From Septoria linicola (Eukaryota > Ascomycota > Dothideomycetes > Mycosphaerellales > Mycosphaerellaceae), in NCBI GenBank assembly GCA_024114885.1, contig CP099418.1:2542001-2606000 (forward strand): a stretch of DNA of 64,000 nucleotides, in the 5' to 3' direction. Positions 1-10,608 of this stretch are shown piece by piece; the first letter of the stretch is position 1; each line of letters opens with the position of its first letter. The translations under genes and the position numbers were made by a program. The notes below the pieces were generated by a model. That model did not search any database and was not told the DNA's origin. It saw nothing but the letters and a program-made list of their open reading frames with translations.

Positions 1-107
1 TCATAACTCCCGCCTGTGACCAACTCTGAGAGCTTCATACACCGTGCGAGGCATGCAGAGCCACCGTATCCAAGCCAACCACTACATATCCACCTCCGAG
101 AACGTCT

Positions 108-2578
108 ATGTCCAGCACCGATGAAGGTGCAGCACCAACGGATGCAGTTGATTATGGCTCGATAGCAGAGCGAGCACCGCAGCTGTCGCGGACCTTGTCC
201 AACGACTTTGACGTGCAGTCTGGGCAGGAACCATCGGCAGAACGCCATGACACGGCACAGGAAGAAGCAGCGACGGCGACAATGACTTCACCTGACGGCA
301 GAGCTCGAGACACCCCCCTCACAGCAGCGAATGTCATGGGACCCAATCATGCTGCGGGAGAGCAGCACGACGACGATGATACCAACGCGCGGGCGAGCAT
401 CGAACGGCAAGCAAGCGAGCATCTGGCGCGGAGGGCCACAGAGATGTCGCTGAGCGGAGACGACGACGACGAGCAACCGCATGGCCGCAATCCGGACCGC
501 ACTGCTATCACGACCAAACATGACCTCCCGCAAACTCCACCTCCACCTCCCCCAGCGCCGCCACGGAAGAACAGCGATGCTGCAAAACAACCGGCACGGG
601 AGCTTGAATACGATGAGAAGCATCCTCCGGCGACAAGCGACGACTCACAACTTGAAGTGCCAGAAGCGCTGTCAGGCACCACCGAGGTTGCAGGAACCGA
701 AATCCAGAACATCATGGACCAATTTGAAAGTGGCATGGGAGGTCTGGAGGAGCAGGCCATTATGTCACCACGGCTGGAGCGCCAGCAGCCCATGTTGGTC
801 TTACCCCCTCGATCGTCTAGCCTGGAGCCACAGCCATCATACACTCTGAGCCCACAAACCTCAGGACAAAGCGTCGTCTCACCCATTCCATTGAAAGCGC
901 AAGGTACAGGTACCTCCATAGCATCAAGTATCCATGGAGCCGGGGCAGACGATACTGCATCCATCACGAGTGCCAGAGCTGGCACTCTCTTCCAGCCTCC
1001 ACCCCCCTCTCCGGAGCCAGAAGCAGCGCTGCCCTTTGATTTCCATCGCTTCTTAGAGCAGCTGCGGAACAAGTCTGCAGATCCTGTCGCACGTTATCTG
1101 CGCTCATTTCTTGGTGAGTTTGGCAAGCGGCAGTGGATGGTGCACGAGCAAGTGAAGATCATTTCGGACTTTCTAGAGTTCATCTCCAGGAAGATGGCGC
1201 AGTGCGAGGTATGGCGTACGGTGTCAGATGCGGAATTTGACAATGCCCGGGAAGGCATGGAGAAATTGGTCATGAACAGACTGTATTCGTTCACATTCTC
1301 ACCCGCCATACCTTCTCCTCCCTCGAGTCCGCGGAAAAATGGCAGAAGCAATCGCATGCAAGCGGATCAAGCAAATCTACACGGTCCTGGACGACGGGGA
1401 CAGCATCAGGAGGATGTCGAGCGTGATGAAGTCATTGCACAAAAGATCAAGATCTATGGTTGGATTCGCGAGGATCATCTCGACGTTAAACCTTTAGGAA
1501 CGAAGGGGGACAAATTCTTGACGCTCGCACAGAAAGAGCTTCTGAAGATCAATTCCTATCGAGCACCGCGAGACAAGGTCATTTGCGTACTAAACTGCTG
1601 CAAAGTCATATTTGGCTTTTTGAAGAATGCCAAACAAGACCAGTCTGCTGATGCGTTTGTGCCTCTGCTGATCTACACGGTGCTGAGAGCTCGTCCCGAA
1701 AACCTGGTCAGTAATGTGCAATACATCTGGCGATTCCGCAACCAAGACAAGCTTGGCGGTGAAGCAGGCTATTACATGTCTTCATTGATGGGAGTAGTGA
1801 CTTTTATCGAGAATCTGGATCGGACGAATCTCACCATCTCCGACGAGGACTTTGAACAGAACGTCGAGAGAGCCGTCAGCGCGATTGCGGAGAAGAACCG
1901 GGCGGACGAGCAGGAAGCCAAGTTTTCGGTCCAACGCGCGACTGGTCCCATGGGCCATCTCAACGAGAAGAGCACGCTCAGCCGACCTGAAGTGACGCCA
2001 CGGAATAGCATGGAAGTTGAGCAGTCTACGCCGAGGCGCTCTCATAGTCAACGACTCAACGAAAAGCTCGTGCAGCCCAGTGGCAGTGGCAGCAATGAAG
2101 ACGAGGGATCGGATGCCATGACGGGACTGCTAAGGAGCATTCAGAAGCCGTTGAGCAGTATTGGTCGCATTTTCTCCGACGACGGCAATGCACCTGGTAA
2201 CACGCCAAGGTCAGCGTCCACACCACGACGTTTGAGTCCAGCACCACCGCTTGAGCGAGGGCAAGGCACAAGTCGCAGCAACCTTGTTGCAGAAGACCAT
2301 AGAAGCCAGCGGCGGCCAAGCGGGGACGACGCCTCTGCCAGACAAGCAAGCGCAGAGGTGGCACAAACACAAGCAGTGCGCGTGAGAGAGCACAAAGTTG
2401 TGGTAGAGTGAGCAGCTCCATTGTTACAGAATTTTCAGATGTGTACTGACGATATATCTATAGGACATTGCAGTCCATGTTCCCCAATCTCGACCGTGAG
2501 GTCATTGAGGACGTGGTTCGTGCGCAGGAGGGCAACGTTGGCAGAGCCGTCGACGCATGCCTTGCACTTAGTGGCTGA
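108..2578 (+). CDS. vps9: Vps9-domain Rab5 GEF with C-terminal CUE domain
   Basis: Guanine-nucleotide exchange factor for Rab5-type GTPases in endosomal and vacuolar trafficking. Two exons, 108..2407 and 2464..2578 (804 aa); the 56-bp intron has a GTGAGC donor and a TATAG acceptor. Residues 1-300 are low-complexity, acidic and proline-rich. A helical bundle plus VPS9 domain spans about 310-620 and includes the conserved stretch ADAFVPLLIYTVLRARPENL. The last exon encodes a CUE-type ubiquitin-binding domain (about 37 residues, starting TLQSMFPNLD), as in yeast Vps9. The start is the first ATG after an upstream leader. The donor overlaps an in-frame TGA, so intron retention would give a 767-residue form without CUE. 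Family assignment is strong; the second exon rests on domain match and splice borders. Confidence 0.9.
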
Positions 2579-3030
2579 TAGATAGCAAGATTGCGAGATC
2601 ATTTTCAGCTTCTACACATTCGGCGTGCCCTTGATTGACAGCTTGATTGTGGAGCCAGATGTTGACTTCTCCATGAATAGGCATCACTTCTGTGACACCC
2701 GATCGCACTCTCGGCCATCCCACAACAAGAAGCAGATTGGAAGCGTGAGGCAAGGTGCAGCGAATAGTATTCTAACTGCTGGTGGCCTGCATCACACCAT
2801 TAGGCAACGAAGAGAATTGTTGGATTTTGTAAGAAGAAGTGCACATTCTACACAACAATCGTCTTCGTAACGGTTGGTGCCTTCAATTCTGCAAGTTACA
2901 TGACAAGCACCAAGCCGTCTCGAGCGCAGCTAGTGACTGTCATGCTTGCTTCTGAATTCGGAGGAGCGATTCATAAGCTATCTGTGGTCCAAATACAATC
3001 CGACACAATCGTGCGCATCGCCCACTACGA
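2579..3030. other. Convergent intergenic region
   Basis: A 452-bp gap between the 3' ends of the Vps9-type gene and xanthine dehydrogenase. It should hold both 3' UTRs. The short open frames here have no recognisable protein features, and I see no repeat or RNA gene. Confidence 0.6.
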
Positions 3031-6000
3031 TCAGATATTGATAAAGAAGCTCTTCTCACCCTCCTGCGGCCTGACTTCCGCTCTGCGAATGATGGGATCT
3101 GCGCACGAAACTCGAATTCTCTCCACAGTCGCCGGACTGATCAAACTGAGCACATCCTCGCAACCGTGTTGCTTCCTCGCCGCCTTCAACGCGTCTCGAA
3201 TGGCAAAAAACACCGCCGAGCCCATGAACAGAGGCGGCTCGCCCACACCTCGCGATCTCTGGATCGTGCGTAGATTCTCCCAGTTCACGTCTTTCAACAG
3301 ACTGACGTTGAACTCTTGTGGAATATCTCTAAACCCAGGAATCTTGTACGCTCCAGGACCTTTGGTGAAGATCTGGCCAGTTCCGCGATGCCAGAGCGAT
3401 TCCTCAATCGTAAATAGTCCCATGCCTTGCACGAAAGCACCTTCGATCTGGCCATAGTCGATTGCGGGATTAATGGAACGTCCAACGTCCATTTTGATAT
3501 CAGCTCTTCTGCACGTCCAGTCGCCAGTCAATGTGTCGATCTCGACCTCGGCGGCAGCGACGCCTTGTGTGAAGTAGAAGAACATTTGGCCTTCGTTCGG
3601 GCCCCACACATAGCCGATGTCTGGAGTCTTGTAGAAGCCGTTTGCGGAAAGGTTCACTCGATCGAAATATGCTGCGTGGGCGATTTGCTTCATTGTAGCG
3701 TCCTTGCCGAGCTTCTCACGATATGGCGCGAGTCGCTCGTTGAGCTGCTGACAAGCGTTCCAGATGGCATAGCCGTTGAGGTCTGATGAAGCCGAAGCAG
3801 CGGTGGAAGACGTGTTGGCTACTGTGTTGGTGGCAGTTTCTGAAATGAAAATGTTGTCCTGTGATACGCCCAGAGCCTCGGCGGCGATCATGGTCATTTT
3901 GGTATGTAGGCCTTGTCCCATCTCGGTGCCGCCGTGTGCTACCAGGACACTTCCATCGTGGTAGATGTGGACCAGTGCGCCTGCCTGGTTGAGGAACAGT
4001 GCCGTGAAGGAGATGCCAAACTTGGTTGGAACAAGGGCCAGGCCACGTTTCTTCCACTTGCTCTTTTCGTTGAATGCGGCGACTTCTTGCTGTCGTTGCT
4101 CCCAATTGGATTCTTCTCGTATTTGCTTCCACATGAGCGGAACATACCAGTCTTTGAGTTCTTGGTTGAAGTGTGTCTTGTCGCCAGCCTCGTACATGTT
4201 CATTTGTCGCAGCTTCTCCACTGCAATCTGCAGCCGATCTGCCACTTCCTCCATGGCTGTTTCAATGATGAACATGCCTTGTGGACCACCGAAACCTCGG
4301 AAGGCAGAGTTTGACACCGTGTTCGTCTTGCAGATGCGTCCACGTACAAAGACATTCGGGAAGTTGTACACGCCATCGATGTGGCTCAAAGCCCGATCTA
4401 CAACAGCAGCGCTGAGGTCTTGCGACCAGCCACCATTGTTGTACACATCCGCATCAAGCGCTTGGAGCTTCCCTTCCTTGCTTACAGCAATCTTCCAATG
4501 TGACAAGAAGGGGTGTCGTTGGCCCGATGTCAGGATGTCTTCGTCTCTGTTGAGCATGCATCTCACGGGGCGCCCAGTCTTCTTAGCCGCCGTGGCACAA
4601 ATACCGGCAAGCTGTATCGAGCGAGTTTCTTTGCCTCCGAAACCGCCTCCCAGACGCTTGACTCGAGTGACGATCTTGTTTGCAGCCACTCCAGTGACTT
4701 GAGCAACGTAGGCTTGTGTCTCTGTTGGGTTTTGCGTCGAGCTGAAGATTTCCATTTCGCCGTCTTCGGGCTTGGGAACAGCTACACAAGCATTCGTTTC
4801 GAGGTAGAAGTGCTCTTGGCCGCCCATACGCGCGACTCCGCTGAAGACATGGTCTGCTTCTGCGAATGCCTTCTCCACATCGCCAGTGTTAATGTAGTGA
4901 TAGTGATCGTAAAAGCTGTTAGCTGCAATGGCTTCCTCCATCGTAAAGATTGCGGGCAGATCCTCGTAGTCCACCTTGACTGCTCGCATGCCAGCTTCGG
5001 CGCGCTTGGCTGAGGTAGCTAGAATCATGCCTATTGGTTGACCTGCTGTGAAGACTTCATCCAAAGCGAAGAAAGTCTCGTCACAGTTCGGAGCGCCCCA
5101 GTAGTTGGCTTCGGGGCTAGGAAGGTCGCGATGATCTACGTAGTCGACAACACCAGGCAAATCTAGCGCTGCAGAAGCGTCGATGCCTGTGATCCTCGCA
5201 TGCGCCTTCGTGCTCAGCAAGAGGCACCCATAAAGCTCATTCTTTTGCACCGGGATGTCATCAGTGTATTGGGCCTCGCCAGTCGACTGTTTCAGCGCAG
5301 CGACGTGCTCCTTCTCCCTGCCGAGAATCTTTTGCTCGTATGCTTTACCCACTGTGTGGTCCTTGTGGCCGGCAGAAATGTCGCGCTCAAGTTCAGCTAT
5401 GCAATCTGTATCGACTTCGGCATCCTTGGGGTTGAGTTCGGCTAGAATTTCGTGATAAAATCTATAGAAGAAACCCAGGGCGAGCGACTTGCGATATGTG
5501 GCCATTCCTCCAGGCACACCGAATCGAAGGTCAAAATCCTGCTCAAGAGCATTCATTACACCTTCGAGCGTTGCAGGGTCGGTAAATGTCTTTCCCTCCA
5601 GGTATGCCATGGCTTTCTTGGCTCCGATTGTGACAGGTGCCATTCCTCCGTAGACCAGGCTTGAGTCTGTGATTTTCTTATCATTGTCTAGATGGACTCG
5701 AAGAGCCGCATTGACGATTGCGATGTCATCGTCCTTTCTTTTCGCTTGCTTATATGCGCGCATGTATTCTCCCGTCTCTTGGAAGACGGGTATCTTGATA
5801 CTCGCGATGATCGCATCAGGTGGCAGAGCAGTCACCCTGTATGCCTTGAAGAAGTCGGTCATTGGGATTTCGATGGTCTGGTCAAGCGACCTTGCCACGA
5901 TCGTTGCATTCGTGGCAAGAAAGACTGGATTCAGATCAGATATGGGCGATGCAGTTGCCAGATTGCCCGCTGGTGTTCCGACGTTCCTAATTTGACGACC

Positions 6001-7104
6001 GGCAAAGTACTTGATCTGCTTGTTAATGGCAGCAAACGGCTGGCCTCGGGCTGAGCCATAATGTTCAGCAGCCTCGAGTGAAAGGTCCTCAAGATCAGTC
6101 AATGTGATGTTGCCGCCGATTTCGATGTGATCGTCCCTGAACTCGTACTGCCGCAGTTCTGGAATATCACCGACAAACACTGACACGGTGTACTGCATTG
6201 CCTTGAACTTGACCTCAATTTGTGTTTCTGTGCTACCGCCAATGATCTTTGCCGATGGATAGGCGCTCTTGATCTGCAATAACTGGTCTACAGTCACTGG
6301 TCGGTACCATCGCTTCCTCTTGTTCCCAAACGCCAATGCCTTGTACTCGTGCTTCTTGAGAGCTGGCGGAAAGATGAGCTCGGTGTTGGGGTTGTACTCG
6401 ATGAATCCGGGTGGCGTGAATCTTTTGATGGGCTGATCATCTGTCACAACTTTGCCACACCCGCTCGATCCATTCGCACTACTCTTGTCCATACAACAGC
6501 CTGAGCCGCCATTGGCCTTGGCCTTTGCGCAGCCCTTATCAGCACTGAAGGTCTGTGCAGCATCGAGGATGGGACGATAGCCTGTACACCTACAGAGGTT
6601 GCCATCGAAAGCCTCCTCGACCTCAACTTGTGAGGGTTGATGGTTGTTTCGAAGCAACGCATACAGACTCATGACGATCCCAGGCGTGCAGAACCCGCAT
6701 TGACTGCCATTTCCCTTTGCGATTCGTTCCTGAGCGGGATGTGGTTTCTTGACCGAACCGATGCCCTCCACCGTGATGACATGCTTGCCATCGACCGAGA
6801 CCAGGGGTGCAATGCATGCATTGATTGATGCATGATAGATCTTTTTCGTGGTCGGATTGTACTGACTGACTACGACCGTGCAAGCTCCACAGCCACCCTC
6901 AGCGCAGCCCAGCTTCGTGCCAGTGAGGCCAATGCCTCGCAGATACTCCAGCACGGTGACCTCCGGGTCTGCGTCGTCCAGCACAACCTTGGTGCCATTG
7001 AGGTAGAATTGAAGGGTGTCATTGTAGTGCTGAGTGGTGGTAGCCAGCGACTGCTGGGTTGCTGGCTCAACAGCTGGCTGCGGATCGGTCCAACCGGGAG
7101 CCAT
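3031..7104 (-). CDS. hxA: Xanthine dehydrogenase (purine hydroxylase I)
   Basis: Oxidises hypoxanthine to xanthine and xanthine to urate in purine catabolism, using NAD+, FAD, two 2Fe-2S clusters and a molybdenum cofactor. A single exon of 1,357 aa, the usual length for the family. The first 2Fe-2S ligands are near C67, C72 and C75 (GCAEGGCGAC); the second cluster follows (GFCTPG about 140, CRCTGY about 175). The FAD domain has IGGSTETQIE and TPAGNLATASPISDLNP. The molybdenum domain has GGGFGGKE (substrate Glu), AFRGFGGPQG (substrate Arg) and GVGEPP with the catalytic Glu near 1289. These residues favour xanthine dehydrogenase over aldehyde oxidase. The open frame extends 27 codons upstream only to a GTG; I chose the ATG at 7104 (context ACCATGG). 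It is divergent from tryptophan synthase, with CGG-N6-CCG and GATA sites in the promoter. Confidence 0.96.
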   Translation of the reverse strand: MAPGWTDPQPAVEPATQQSLATTTQHYNDTLQFYLNGTKVVLDDADPEVTVLEYLRGIGLTGTKLGCAEGGCGACTVVVSQYNPTTKKIYHASINACIAPLVSVDGKHVITVEGIGSVKKPHPAQERIAKGNGSQCGFCTPGIVMSLYALLRNNHQPSQVEVEEAFDGNLCRCTGYRPILDAAQTFSADKGCAKAKANGGSGCCMDKSSANGSSGCGKVVTDDQPIKRFTPPGFIEYNPNTELIFPPALKKHEYKALAFGNKRKRWYRPVTVDQLLQIKSAYPSAKIIGGSTETQIEVKFKAMQYTVSVFVGDIPELRQYEFRDDHIEIGGNITLTDLEDLSLEAAEHYGSARGQPFAAINKQIKYFAGRQIRNVGTPAGNLATASPISDLNPVFLATNATIVARSLDQTIEIPMTDFFKAYRVTALPPDAIIASIKIPVFQETGEYMRAYKQAKRKDDDIAIVNAALRVHLDNDKKITDSSLVYGGMAPVTIGAKKAMAYLEGKTFTDPATLEGVMNALEQDFDLRFGVPGGMATYRKSLALGFFYRFYHEILAELNPKDAEVDTDCIAELERDISAGHKDHTVGKAYEQKILGREKEHVAALKQSTGEAQYTDDIPVQKNELYGCLLLSTKAHARITGIDASAALDLPGVVDYVDHRDLPSPEANYWGAPNCDETFFALDEVFTAGQPIGMILATSAKRAEAGMRAVKVDYEDLPAIFTMEEAIAANSFYDHYHYINTGDVEKAFAEADHVFSGVARMGGQEHFYLETNACVAVPKPEDGEMEIFSSTQNPTETQAYVAQVTGVAANKIVTRVKRLGGGFGGKETRSIQLAGICATAAKKTGRPVRCMLNRDEDILTSGQRHPFLSHWKIAVSKEGKLQALDADVYNNGGWSQDLSAAVVDRALSHIDGVYNFPNVFVRGRICKTNTVSNSAFRGFGGPQGMFIIETAMEEVADRLQIAVEKLRQMNMYEAGDKTHFNQELKDWYVPLMWKQIREESNWEQRQQEVAAFNEKSKWKKRGLALVPTKFGISFTALFLNQAGALVHIYHDGSVLVAHGGTEMGQGLHTKMTMIAAEALGVSQDNIFISETATNTVANTSSTAASASSDLNGYAIWNACQQLNERLAPYREKLGKDATMKQIAHAAYFDRVNLSANGFYKTPDIGYVWGPNEGQMFFYFTQGVAAAEVEIDTLTGDWTCRRADIKMDVGRSINPAIDYGQIEGAFVQGMGLFTIEESLWHRGTGQIFTKGPGAYKIPGFRDIPQEFNVSLLKDVNWENLRTIQRSRGVGEPPLFMGSAVFFAIRDALKAARKQHGCEDVLSLISPATVERIRVSCADPIIRRAEVRPQEGEKSFFINI

Positions 7105-7109
7105 GGTGT

Positions 7110-7143
7110 CTGGCTGGCTGGCTGGCTGGCCGTCCGTCCGTCC
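7110..7143. repeat. Tetranucleotide microsatellites in a 5' leader
   Basis: Five CTGG units (7110-7129) followed directly by three CGTC units (7131-7142), six bases upstream of the xanthine dehydrogenase ATG, so probably in its 5' UTR. Such tracts can vary in length by slippage. Confidence 0.85.
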
Positions 7144-7325
7144 TCGCCGTGGCAGGAGGAGGAGCTGCTCAACCTCTCCAGGCACGCATATGTGACTGTG
7201 ACAGCGTGTGATCTGCAGTGGTTGTTGTGTGATTCACGCGACAACAGCACGTCCAACGTTGTCCAGATCGCTATGTGGGTAAGGAGACGAGGTGAAGGAG
7301 GACGAGAAATGTAACGTCCTGTCTG

Positions 7326-7331
7326 CTTATC
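7326..7331 (-). promoter_or_regulatory. GATA site (AGATAAG on minus strand)
   Basis: CTTATC on the plus strand reads AGATAAG toward xanthine dehydrogenase, about 220 bp upstream of its ATG. It matches the HGATAR consensus of AreA/Nit2 nitrogen regulators, which control purine catabolism genes in Aspergillus. A six-base match is weak alone; the gene it precedes makes it plausible. Confidence 0.4.
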
Positions 7332-7466
7332 TGGGTGGGCTGCCTCTCCCTCTCCATGCTCTCACCCACGCGCCCGCAGGACCACGGCGATGTGCGACGG
7401 ATGTCCATGCAACAAGCAACACGGCATGCAGGGCAAGCTGGATCCATCTCTCTCTCTCTGCTGCTT

Positions 7467-7478
7467 CGGTTCGCGCCG
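7467..7478. promoter_or_regulatory. CGG-N6-CCG palindrome (UaY/Ppr1-type site)
   Basis: CGG TTCGCG CCG is an exact CGG-N6-CCG, extended to TCGG-N6-CCGC. The purine-utilisation activator UaY of Aspergillus and Ppr1 of yeast, both Zn2Cys6 proteins, recognise CGG-N6-CCG. It lies about 360 bp upstream of the xanthine dehydrogenase ATG, a known kind of UaY target. Binding is inferred. Confidence 0.5.
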
Positions 7479-7762
7479 CACTCGTTGTCAAGACAGATGC
7501 GTCGCTTCTCCATTGGACGTCTCATCCCCATTACTGTCGGTCTGTCTACGCACGAGCACAGAACGACGACCATGGAGCTGCAGACTGCTTTCTCTGCGTG
7601 ATACATTTCCACTCTAATGTTAGCACATGTTGTCTTGACCGCTGAACTGAACTGATGACGAGAAATTGGGAGAAGAGGGCGCCCATCGGACATGGATCGG
7701 CCTGGCCTGGGCTTTGTCCCAAATTTGAAGAGTAACATCATAGACCAAACCAACCGACCCAT

Positions 7763-7769
7763 TGACTCA
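7763..7769. promoter_or_regulatory. TGACTCA cross-pathway control element
   Basis: Exact Gcn4/Cpc1/CpcA binding site, 188 bp upstream of the tryptophan synthase ATG. Cross-pathway (general amino acid) control of tryptophan biosynthesis genes through this heptamer is well known in fungi. Confidence 0.6.
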
Positions 7770-7956
7770 CTCGTCCACTTGCTCGACACACTCTTACTCT
7801 CTACAACACGTCCTGCTCTTTCGGTCTCCGAAAAAGCCACTCTCACATTCGCACTGCCACTCACCCTCTCCCTCTTCTATTGACTGCCGTTTCGCTGCAG
7901 ACCAATACCTCTCTCTCTGCTAAACACGCACTCAGACGTCAAACCACCCCGCCATC

Positions 7957-10253
7957 ATGGCTGAGGGCATCAGGAAAGCGTTTGCTCGCGCAAAGAGCGA
8001 GGGCAGAGCTGCTCTGGTCACATACACCACTGCTGGCTTCCCCACCATTGCAGAGACGCCCGAAATCTTGCTGGGCATGGAAGCCGGAGGCGCCGACATC
8101 ATCGAACTAGGAACACCCTTCACAGACCCCATTGCAGATGGTCCTACGATCCAGACTGCAAATACACAGGCATTGGCCAACGGCACCACCACCACATCAT
8201 GTCTCCACATCGTCAAGGAGGCGAGAAGCAAAGGTCTGCAGGCTCCTGTCCTGCTCATGGGCTACTACAACCCACTCTTGGCCTATGGCGAGGAGCGAAT
8301 GCTCCAAGATGCAAAGGCAGCTGGTGTGAATGGTTTCATCATGGTTGATCTGCCTCCCGAGGAAGCCGTAAGATTCCGTCAACATTGCAAGACATACGGC
8401 CTTTCCTACGTTCCACTCATTGCGCCCTCGACCAGTGAAAAGCGCATGAAACTGCTGTGCGGCATTGCAGACTCTTTCATCTACGTGGTATCGAGGATGG
8501 GAGTGACAGGTGCGACTGGCGCATTGAGCACAGGCCTTCCGCAGCTGGTGGAGCGCGTGCACCAGTACTCCAATGGTGCGCCAGCTGCTGTCGGCTTCGG
8601 AGTCAGCACACGAGAGCATTTCGTCGAGGTCGGCCAGGTCTCAGAAGGTGTAGTGATTGGTAGCCAGATCATCACGACGATTAAGAATGCATCGGCAGGC
8701 GAGGGAGCCAAGGCTGTTGAAGAGTACTGCTACAAAATCACACAGAGACGAAATGCTAGAGTGAGCCCAGAAGGCACAAATGGCACAAACGGCCACAGCA
8801 TTTCTACAGCTGCCAACGCGAACGGAGACGGGAGTGGCTGGATCAAGCAGACAAATGGTGAGACGCTCAAGGAGATATCGACCGCCGACCCTACAAAACA
8901 GCCTGCCAGCGAGAGCAATCCGTCCAATGGCACAGTCCATGTGGACGGAGTCATCAAAGAGTCGGACACACAAGGCCCTGGTCTTGCAGATCAGCTCGAG
9001 GCGCTGAACACAGACGAGAAGGATCCAGAGCTAGTTCCATCTCGCTTTGGTCAGTTCGGTGGACAGTACGTGCCAGAATCGCTGATGGACTGTCTAGCCG
9101 AGTTGGAGCGTGGCTTCAGCCAGGCCATCAATGATCCCAAGTTCTGGGAAGAGTTCAGGTCATATTACCCGTACATGAGCCGACCATCGAGTCTGCACAA
9201 ATCGGAGAGGCTCACAGAGCAGACGCGGGCAGAAAGCCAGCCTGGGTATGGCGCGAACATCTATCTGAAGCGCGAAGACCTCAATCACACTGGCTCACAC
9301 AAAATCAACAACGCGATTGGCCAAATATTGATCGCGAGGCGATTAGGCAAGACTGAAATTATCGCCGAGACAGGAGCCGGACAACACGGTGTTGCGACCG
9401 CAACCGTTTGCGCAAGATTTGGAATGAAGTGCACAGTCTACATGGGTGCTGAAGATGTACGAAGGCAGGCCCTCAATGTCTTCAGGATGAAATTGCTCGG
9501 CGCATCGGTCGTGGCAGTAGAGGCTGGCTCGCGCACACTCCGCGATGCAGTCAACGAGGCGCTGCGGAAGTGGGTTGAGAAGCTGGACACGACGCACTAC
9601 ATTATCGGCTCTGCCATTGGACCTCACCCATTCCCAACCATGGTGCGGACATTCCAGAGCGTGATCGGAAGCGAGACCAAGCAGCAGATGCAGGAACTGA
9701 CTGGCCGTCTTCCCGATGCCGTGGTGGCCTGTGTCGGTGGTGGTAGCAATGCTGTTGGCATGTTCCATCCATTCTCTGAGGATACAAGCGTGAAGCTGCT
9801 TGGAGTCGAGGCAGGAGGTGACGGCGTCGAGACTGCGAAGCATAGTGCGACGCTAACGGGGGAAAGCCTGGTGTGCTGCATGGTGTGCGGACGTACATCC
9901 TGCAGAGTGACGAAGGTCAGATTAGCGACACACATTCTGTGTCGGCAGGGTTGGACTATCCTGGAGTCGGTCCAGAGCTTGCTGGCTGGAAGGACAGCGA
10001 GCGTGCCAAGTTCATTGCTGCCACCGATGCTGAGGCCTTCATCGGCTTCAGGTTACTCTCTGAGCTCGAGGGGATCATCCCAGCGCTGGAGACGAGTCAC
10101 GCCATCTTCGGTGCCGTTCAACTTGCAAAGACCATGAAGAGCGATCAGAATATTGTCATTTGCTTGTCTGGCAGAGGTGACAAAGATGTGCAGTCCGTTG
10201 CCGAGGAGCTGCCTCGCATTGGACCTAAGATCGGTTGGGATCTTAGATTTTGA
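7957..10253 (+). CDS. TRP5: Tryptophan synthase, fused alpha-beta, with an apparent -1 frameshift
   Basis: Makes L-tryptophan from indole-3-glycerol phosphate and serine. Fungi fuse the alpha and beta subunits in one chain. The alpha domain (about 1-265) carries the catalytic pair E50 and D61 in IELGTPFTDPIADGPTIQ. A linker of low-complexity Asn/Gly/Thr sequence follows, then the beta domain (from about 345) with the pyridoxal-phosphate lysine K449 in NHTGSHKINN and the phosphate loop GGGSNA. Near residue 634 the frame breaks: the following conserved C-terminal part, from VLHGVRTY to the end GWDLRF, lies in another frame and ends at 10253. One missing base in the G run at 9858-9862 (five Gs, six expected) explains it. 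No intron borders fit. It is probably a sequencing or assembly error, since this is an essential prototrophy gene. An exact TGACTCA precedes it. Confidence 0.93.
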
Positions 10254-10608
10254 GCGGAAAGTACACTTTTGCCATTTTGATGCTGCTTGTCACCAGCAGC
10301 TTGTACTTCAAGCCCCAGCTACGATTCGAGCAAGACAGCGTGGCACATGCACTGCGCGAAATCTGATAACAGCAACCACTCGCTGACGATCTCTGAGCTG
10401 GATGATGATGGATTGAAGCGTATGTTCACTTTCAAAAGACTTCGACGATGTATACTGTCCATAGATGATAAATGATGACACCCGGCGCGACGCCAACGCT
10501 CTTTATGAGCTCGAGATGGATCGCTTCTGCACCTCACTACAACCTCTAGCCACTATGGCCAATACTTTCCCCGCCGCAGAGCAAGCTCGCAACGTGATCC
10601 GAGCATTG
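10254..10608. other. Convergent intergenic region
   Basis: A 355-bp gap holding the 3' flanks of tryptophan synthase and of the ACT-domain gene. Nothing recognisable in it. Confidence 0.5.

Larger units (their letters stand above)
7105..7956. other. Divergent promoter, xanthine dehydrogenase / tryptophan synthase
   Basis: An 852-bp bidirectional control region. It holds tetranucleotide repeats next to the xanthine dehydrogenase ATG, a GATA site, an exact CGG-N6-CCG, pyrimidine-rich CT runs near 7446-7460 and 7855-7920, and an exact TGACTCA nearer the tryptophan gene. No convincing coding exon. Confidence 0.6.

Noticed and set aside
7105..7185. Extended start for xanthine dehydrogenase at 7185
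   Set aside because: The codon there is GTG and the added residues come from simple repeats; the ATG at 7104 has a good context.
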